Positions 43,491 through 47,315 of a stretch of 47,315 nucleotides of DNA are shown piece by piece. The stretch spans positions 1 through 47,315 of the forward strand of contig NZ_PXUP01000020.1 in the NCBI RefSeq assembly GCF_003324185.1, written 5' to 3'. Each line of letters opens with the position of its first letter. Positions within the stretch are counted from its first letter, which is position 1. This DNA comes from Faecalibacterium prausnitzii. GTDB taxonomy: Bacteria; Bacillota; Clostridia; Oscillospirales; Ruminococcaceae. The notes below the pieces were generated by a model. The model saw only the letters and a program-made list of their open reading frames with translations, was not told the DNA's origin and did no database searches. Both the position numbers and the translations under genes were made by a program.

Positions 43491-43529
43491 CAGATGCAAA
43501 AATCACAAATAGTAAATTCGCAATTTTGG

Positions 43530-43573
43530 CATCCTTGCAATCATGGAACAATCTGGATATCCTTGGAGCAGGA
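43530..43573 (+). promoter_or_regulatory. Repeated promoter element, copy 1 (xis-like gene)
   Basis: CATCCTTGCAAT begins the element. TTGCAA (43535-43540), 17 bases, and TATCCT (43558-43563) form the promoter, then TGGAGCAGGA. The same arrangement is found at 45625-45668 before the integrase gene. The Xis-like ATG is 64 bases downstream. Confidence 0.6.
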
Positions 43574-43627
43574 TGGCATTCAATGGCATCTGGAAAGCAA
43601 TCACTCATAATAGAAAAGAGGTACAAT

Positions 43628-43846
43628 ATGGCATTTGCAAGAACTGAAATCAAGGAACTGGAACCCATGGTCAAGTCGGGCAAGAAGCGTTTTGTCCGCT
43701 ATCAGGAGGGTGCAGAACTCTACTCGATGGGTCTGCATACATTTGAACAGCTCGCAAAGGAAGCAGGAGCAATTTACAAGATTCGCCGTGTGGTGCTGGT
43801 GAATCTGGACATCTTTGATGAATATCTTGACACCTTCCGTATGTGA
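43628..43846 (+). CDS. Excisionase-like protein (DUF6462 type)
   Basis: This 72-residue basic protein has the pattern RFVRYQEGAELYSMGLHTFEQLAKEAGAIYKIRRVVLVNLDIFDEYLDTF, a winged-helix DNA-binding layout similar to Tn916 Xis and matching DUF6462. Such proteins bend DNA at the ends to favour excision. ATG 43628 follows AAAGAGGT. A repeated promoter shared with the integrase gene is upstream, and a terminator follows. Confidence 0.78.
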   Translation: MAFARTEIKELEPMVKSGKKRFVRYQEGAELYSMGLHTFEQLAKEAGAIYKIRRVVLVNLDIFDEYLDTFRM

Positions 43847-43854
43847 GAGTTTTG

Positions 43855-43881
43855 CACCTCCGGCGCACTGCCGGAGGTCTT
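43855..43881 (+). terminator. Hairpin after the Xis-like gene
   Basis: ACCTCCGGC and GCCGGAGGT form a 9-bp stem with a GCACT loop, followed by a weak T-containing tail. Confidence 0.65.
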
Positions 43882-43904
43882 CCATAAAACCCTGTTACCC
43901 GTTC

Positions 43905-43933
43905 TTGTGATTCTAGGCAGATTAGAGTATAAT
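43905..43933 (+). promoter_or_regulatory. Predicted sigma-A promoter of the DUF1703 ATPase gene
   Basis: TTGTGA (43905-43910), 17 bases, and TATAAT (43928-43933, perfect -10) lie 37 bases before ATG 43970. Confidence 0.75.
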
Positions 43934-43969
43934 GAACATAATAATATTCGCACGATGGGAGGTTCCTGC

Positions 43970-45562
43970 ATGGGCAGTTATCTGAATCCGGGCAGCAAGG
44001 GCTTTCAGGAAAGCCTGAACTCTGAGATCTATGTGGACAAGTCCGGGCTGATCGAAAAGACGAACGCTGTCATCAACACCCGGCAGAAGTTCATCTGCGT
44101 TAGCCGCCCCAGACGCTTCGGTAAGTCGATGGCTGCGGATATGCTGACAGCTTACTACGACCGTGGTGAAGATACCGCATCCCTGTTCGATTCTCTGAAA
44201 ATCAGCAAGACAGGTTCTTATCAGCAGCATCGGAACCAGTACGATGTCCTCAAGGTCAATATGCAGGAATTTTTGAGCATGACGCACAGCATGGATGAAA
44301 TGCTGACCATGCTGCAAAAATATCTGGTCTTTGACCTGACCGACCATTTTCAGGAGGTGCGTTTCCGGGATGAGAACAATCTCATTCAGGTGATGAAGGA
44401 CATCTACGCAAAAACAAAACGGTCGTTTGTGATCCTGATCGATGAATGGGACTGCCTGTTCCGTGAATATCAGCAGGATCAGGATGCGCAGAAAAAGTAC
44501 CTCGATTTCCTGCGGGCGTGGCTCAAGGATAAGGACTATGTTGCGCTGGCCTATATGACGGGCATTCTTCCTATTAAAAAGTATGGCTCCCATTCTGCGC
44601 TGAATATGTTCACGGAGTATTCCATGACCGACCCCGGTGATCTGGCAGGATACTTTGGTTTCACCGAACAAGAAGTGGCTGCTCTCTGTGACAAGTATCA
44701 GATGAACTTTGAGGAAGCCAGAGCATGGTACGATGGCTATGACCTGATTGCCCACCGGCAGTCCGGCGATGTGCATTATTCTATGTACAGCCCGAAATCG
44801 GTTGTGGAAGCCATGCTGCGGCACAAGTTCGGCACCTACTGGAACCAGACCGAAACCTACGAAGCCCTAAAAATTTACATCCAGATGGATATGGATGGTT
44901 TGCAGGATTCCGTAGTCAGAATGCTGGCTGGTGAGCGTGTGAAGGTCAACACCGGCACGTTTAGCAATGATATGACCACTTTCTCCTGCAAAGACGATGT
45001 GCTGACGCTGCTGGTGCATCTGGGTTATCTGACCTACGATAGTTCCAGCGAAACCGTGACGATTCCCAACAAGGAAGTTTCGCAGGAGTACGTCAATGCC
45101 ATCAGCACGATGAACTGGAAAGGTGTTATGGATTCCGTTGACGCATCCCGCAAGCTGCTCGAAGCATTGTGGGCAATGGATGCGGATGCCGTGGCCGCCG
45201 GCATCGACAAAGCACACGAAGAAGTTTCCATTCTGCAATACAACGACGAAAACTCCCTGAGCTGCACCATCAATCTGGCGTTCTATTTTGCGCGGGAGTA
45301 TTACACACTGGTTCGTGAACTGCCCGCAGGCAAAGGTTTTGCGGATGTGTGCTTTATTCCCCGCAGGCTGCATCAGGATAAGCCCGCTGTTGTGATCGAA
45401 CTGAAATGGGACAAGAGTGCATCCGGTGCATTGGCTCAAATCAAGAACAAGAACTATGGGGATGCCTTGAAGGACTATCGGGGAAACCTGCTGCTGGTAG
45501 GCATCAACTACGACAAAACCACGAAGAAGCATGAGTGCCTGATTGAAAAGATTCAAAAGTAA
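43970..45562 (+). CDS. AAA-ATPase-like/DUF1703 (PD-(D/E)XK_9) protein
   Basis: This 530-residue protein has the AAA-ATPase_like domain at the N-terminus (YVDKSGLIEKTN, SRPRRFGKSMAADML as P-loop, VILIDEWDCLF as Walker B). The C-terminal part ends in a PD-(D/E)XK-like nuclease core (KPAVVIELKWDKSA). This family is common and variable in number in gut Bacteroidetes and Clostridia; its function is unknown, with mobile or defence roles proposed. ATG 43970 follows GGGAGGT. Its own promoter and terminator make it a single cargo gene placed between xis-like and int. Confidence 0.87.
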   Translation: MGSYLNPGSKGFQESLNSEIYVDKSGLIEKTNAVINTRQKFICVSRPRRFGKSMAADMLTAYYDRGEDTASLFDSLKISKTGSYQQHRNQYDVLKVNMQEFLSMTHSMDEMLTMLQKYLVFDLTDHFQEVRFRDENNLIQVMKDIYAKTKRSFVILIDEWDCLFREYQQDQDAQKKYLDFLRAWLKDKDYVALAYMTGILPIKKYGSHSALNMFTEYSMTDPGDLAGYFGFTEQEVAALCDKYQMNFEEARAWYDGYDLIAHRQSGDVHYSMYSPKSVVEAMLRHKFGTYWNQTETYEALKIYIQMDMDGLQDSVVRMLAGERVKVNTGTFSNDMTTFSCKDDVLTLLVHLGYLTYDSSSETVTIPNKEVSQEYVNAISTMNWKGVMDSVDASRKLLEALWAMDADAVAAGIDKAHEEVSILQYNDENSLSCTINLAFYFAREYYTLVRELPAGKGFADVCFIPRRLHQDKPAVVIELKWDKSASGALAQIKNKNYGDALKDYRGNLLLVGINYDKTTKKHECLIEKIQK

Positions 45563-45577
45563 ATATTCCATACCGGG

Positions 45578-45608
45578 TCGCCGTTTCATTTGAAACGGCG
45601 ATTTTTTT
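45578..45608 (+). terminator. Rho-independent terminator
   Basis: TCGCCGTTTC pairs with GAAACGGCGA around ATTT, followed by seven T. It ends the DUF1703 gene before the int promoter. Confidence 0.92.
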
Positions 45609-45624
45609 GTTTCCCAGAATCCGA

Positions 45625-45668
45625 CATCCTTGCAATGATGGAGAACATAGAGTATCCTTGGAGCAGGA
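45625..45668 (+). promoter_or_regulatory. Repeated promoter element, copy 2 (integrase gene)
   Basis: TTGCAA (45630-45635), 17 bases, and TATCCT (45653-45658), in the same CATCCTTGCAAT ... TATCCTTGGAGCAGGA frame as copy 1. Only the middle of the spacer differs. The integrase ATG is 93 bases downstream. Confidence 0.6.
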
Positions 45669-45751
45669 CAGCAAAAAGTGATTGCAAAATCTCTGATGCA
45701 GTCCATCAGGATATGGCTGTTTTCCTCTAATCTGAAAATGAGGTGAGAAGA

Positions 45752-46984
45752 ATGGCAACAAAAGCAAGAAAAGATTCCCGTGGATACGCTTTGAAAAAAG
45801 GCGAATTCCAGCGTAAAGATGGTCGCTATGTGTTCCGCTATACTACGATTCGCGGTGAGCAAAAAGCGGTCTATGCAAAGGAGTTGAGCGAACTAAGAAA
45901 AAAAGAGGTCAAAATTCGCAGAGCAATCGAGGATGGTCTTGACCCCGACCGTGCAGAGCGCATTACGTTGAACGAACTGTTTGACGAGTACATTTCCCAG
46001 AAGTACGACCTGAAGCAATCCACCCTGACCAACTACAAATATATATACAACCACTATGTCCGTGTCGATTTCGGGAAACGGCGCATCAGCAAGATCAAAT
46101 ATACGGATGTGAAGAAGTTCTACTACTCCCTGATCATGGAAAAAGGCTTTAAGCCGAACAGCATGGAGATTGTGAATACTCTGCTGCATCCGACCTTTAC
46201 AATGGCCGTCCGTGATGGACTGCTGCGTTTGAATCCTACGGAGGGCGTTATGACCGAAATCAAGAAAAGCCATAGCTGGGAAAAGAAAAAGCGTCATGCG
46301 CTTACCATTCCCGAACAGAAAGCATTCACCAATTACATCGCCAACAGCGAAGAGTATCGCGGATGGTATCCACTGTTTACGGTAATGCTCGGTACTGGCT
46401 GTCGCATTGGCGAAGTGTTGGGTCTGCGGTGGCAGGACATCGACTTCAAGAATCGAACGATCAGCATCAATCACAATCTGGTCTATCGCGTTCAGGAAGA
46501 TGGCTCCTGCACGAATCATGTCAACTCCCCTAAAACCAGCGCAGGCATCCGTATCATCCCGATGCTGGATGACGTGTTCAACGCATTTCTGGAAGAATAT
46601 CAGTATCAAAAGGTGATTGGATTCTCCACGGATGAAATTGATGGTTATTCTGGATTTGTGTTCTGCACGGGGGAAGGCAAGGTCTATCTGCCGGGAATGA
46701 TCAATCGCACGATTCATACAATCTGCGCAGACTATAATAAGGAAGAAGCAGCCAAGGCTGATGCAGAAGATCGTGACCCGATTCTCCTGCCCAACTTTAG
46801 CTGCCATCATCTCCGGCATACGTTCTGCACCCGCTTCTGCGAAAACGAAACCAACCTGAAAGTCATTCAGGAAATCATGGGTCATGCGGACATCACCACC
46901 ACAATGGATGTGTACGCAGAAGCGACCCAAGAAAAGAAGAAAGCATCTATGACCGCATTGCAGAGTGCGCTGCTCGTGCGGTAA
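45752..46984 (+). CDS. int: Tyrosine integrase (Tn916 Int type)
   Basis: This 410-residue recombinase has an N-terminal arm-binding part (KGEFQRKDGRYVFRYTTIRGEQKAVYAKEL), a core-binding SAM-like domain (LNELFDEYISQKY...), and a catalytic domain. The catalytic residues are the arginine of GTGCRIGEVLGLRW, HLRHTFCTRF (H-x-x-R), the histidine of IMGHADI, and the tyrosine of MDVYAEAT. The start is ATG 45752 after GAGGTGAG. It catalyses integration and excision of the element. Position next to the end and after the xis-like gene is typical of the family. Confidence 0.95.
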   Translation: MATKARKDSRGYALKKGEFQRKDGRYVFRYTTIRGEQKAVYAKELSELRKKEVKIRRAIEDGLDPDRAERITLNELFDEYISQKYDLKQSTLTNYKYIYNHYVRVDFGKRRISKIKYTDVKKFYYSLIMEKGFKPNSMEIVNTLLHPTFTMAVRDGLLRLNPTEGVMTEIKKSHSWEKKKRHALTIPEQKAFTNYIANSEEYRGWYPLFTVMLGTGCRIGEVLGLRWQDIDFKNRTISINHNLVYRVQEDGSCTNHVNSPKTSAGIRIIPMLDDVFNAFLEEYQYQKVIGFSTDEIDGYSGFVFCTGEGKVYLPGMINRTIHTICADYNKEEAAKADAEDRDPILLPNFSCHHLRHTFCTRFCENETNLKVIQEIMGHADITTTMDVYAEATQEKKKASMTALQSALLVR

Positions 46985-47315
46985 AATCGGATGCGATATA
47001 ACCGAAATGTTCTCCTCTGCTGGGCAATGAAGCACGTCGCGGATATCTACGTCCGACCGCCTGCCCCGAAAGCCGTCCTTGTCACCGTCAGAACCCCTGA
47101 AAATGGGGTCTTGACCAGAACCGTGTACAACTTTCGTGGACAGTGTTGGAGCTTGTTGGATTGTTCCCACCGAAATCTCCCGATTTCGTGGATGCTGTTG
47201 GATTCTGTTGGACGAAAACAGAGCCGAATCTTGCCACATCCCCACGATGAAGCCGATTGAGCAGTAAAACGCAAAATTAAAACGCAGATACGATGAAATT
47301 TCGGACAAAATTCAA
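46985..47315. other. Gene-free end region with phased repeats (probable attachment end)
   Basis: No gene is supported in these 331 bases. They contain two copies of a 29-base direct repeat (47132-47160 and 47184-47212) and an inverted repeat CGAAATC/GATTTCG (47171-47188) between them. This is where integrase arm sites and the element end are expected. I cannot fix the exact junction. Confidence 0.6.
47132..47212. repeat. Two phased direct repeats, integrase arm-site candidates
   Basis: Both copies read TTTCGTGGA, three bases, TGTTGGA, three bases, TGTTGGA. Copy one covers 47132-47160, copy two 47184-47212, 52 bases apart. The TGGA units recur every 10-11 bases, about one helical turn. Confidence 0.75.

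Larger units (their letters stand above)
1..47315. mobile_element. Tn1549-like integrative and conjugative element (right part)
   Basis: From left to right the window carries conjugation-channel genes (VirB4, NlpC/P60, DUF4366), DNA processing genes (topoisomerase III, methylase/helicase giant, MobC, relaxase), accessory cargo, regulators, an excisionase-like gene and a tyrosine integrase placed last. This order is characteristic of Tn1549/CTn elements of Clostridia. The left end lies outside the window. The right end is probably within the last 300 bases, after the integrase, but no duplicated att core can be identified from one end alone. Confidence 0.9.

Noticed and set aside
47047-47274. 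Short open frames after the integrase
   Set aside because: No start signals or family pattern; they cover the repeat region of the element end.

Overview
The window is the right-hand 47 kb of an integrative and conjugative element (ICE) of the Tn1549/CTn type found in gut Clostridia. Gene order, the NlpC/P60, DUF4315, DUF4366, type IA topoisomerase and TnpV-type genes, the Tn916-class integrase, the fairly high GC content and the Gram-positive ribosome-binding sites fit a Ruminococcaceae host such as Faecalibacterium. The genus is inferred from memory of related elements, not shown by a marker gene.

Layout. (1) 1-18.2 kb is the conjugation and DNA-processing backbone: the 3' end of a group II intron that splits a virB4-type ATPase gene, an NlpC/P60 hydrolase, two small DUF proteins, topoisomerase III, a TTRAP-like protein, a 2417-residue methylase/helicase giant and MobC. 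Two cargo genes sit in it: a DUF4143 ATPase on the minus strand (3772-5004) and an AT-rich OLD-type ATPase-TOPRIM gene (8411-9886). A recurring hairpin followed directly by GTACATA lies at four transcription-unit ends, and two near-identical copies flank the OLD gene. (2) 18.2-20.4 kb holds a small membrane protein, a relaxase probably starting at CTG, an oriT candidate, and a cluster of palindromes. (3) 20.4-37.2 kb is a plus-strand defence-like operon: a sigma-like protein with a four-cysteine cluster, a DndC-like PAPS-reductase-family protein with zinc ribbons and a ferredoxin tail, DUF4007, a 1204-residue P-loop ATPase, a DndA-like cysteine desulfurase, a PLD-nuclease/helicase, a 55-residue protein, a DndD-like SMC ATPase, a 182-residue unknown, then after a terminator two proteins with sigma-1.1-like N-termini and a WYL regulator. 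(4) 37.2-39 kb has minus-strand genes: a HEPN-motif protein, then an AT-hook-like coiled-coil protein with a zinc-ribbon protein. (5) 39-47.3 kb is the control and recombination end: two XRE regulators, an Orf7-like sigma protein, a structured 510-base noncoding stretch, two ParB-like genes, a PemK/MazF toxin without visible antitoxin, an excisionase-like gene, a DUF1703 ATPase, the tyrosine integrase, and phased repeats near the probable attachment end.

How it works together. Int and the Xis-like protein would excise the circle; their genes share a repeated promoter. The relaxase, MobC, topoisomerase and giant helicase would process DNA for the VirB4-powered channel. The 20-37 kb operon combines the sulfur-handling part of DNA phosphorothioation (DndA-, DndC- and DndD-like) with DUF4007, a large ATPase and a PLD helicase, while dndB, dndE and dndFGH are absent. 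It is the best candidate in the window for a little-described system.
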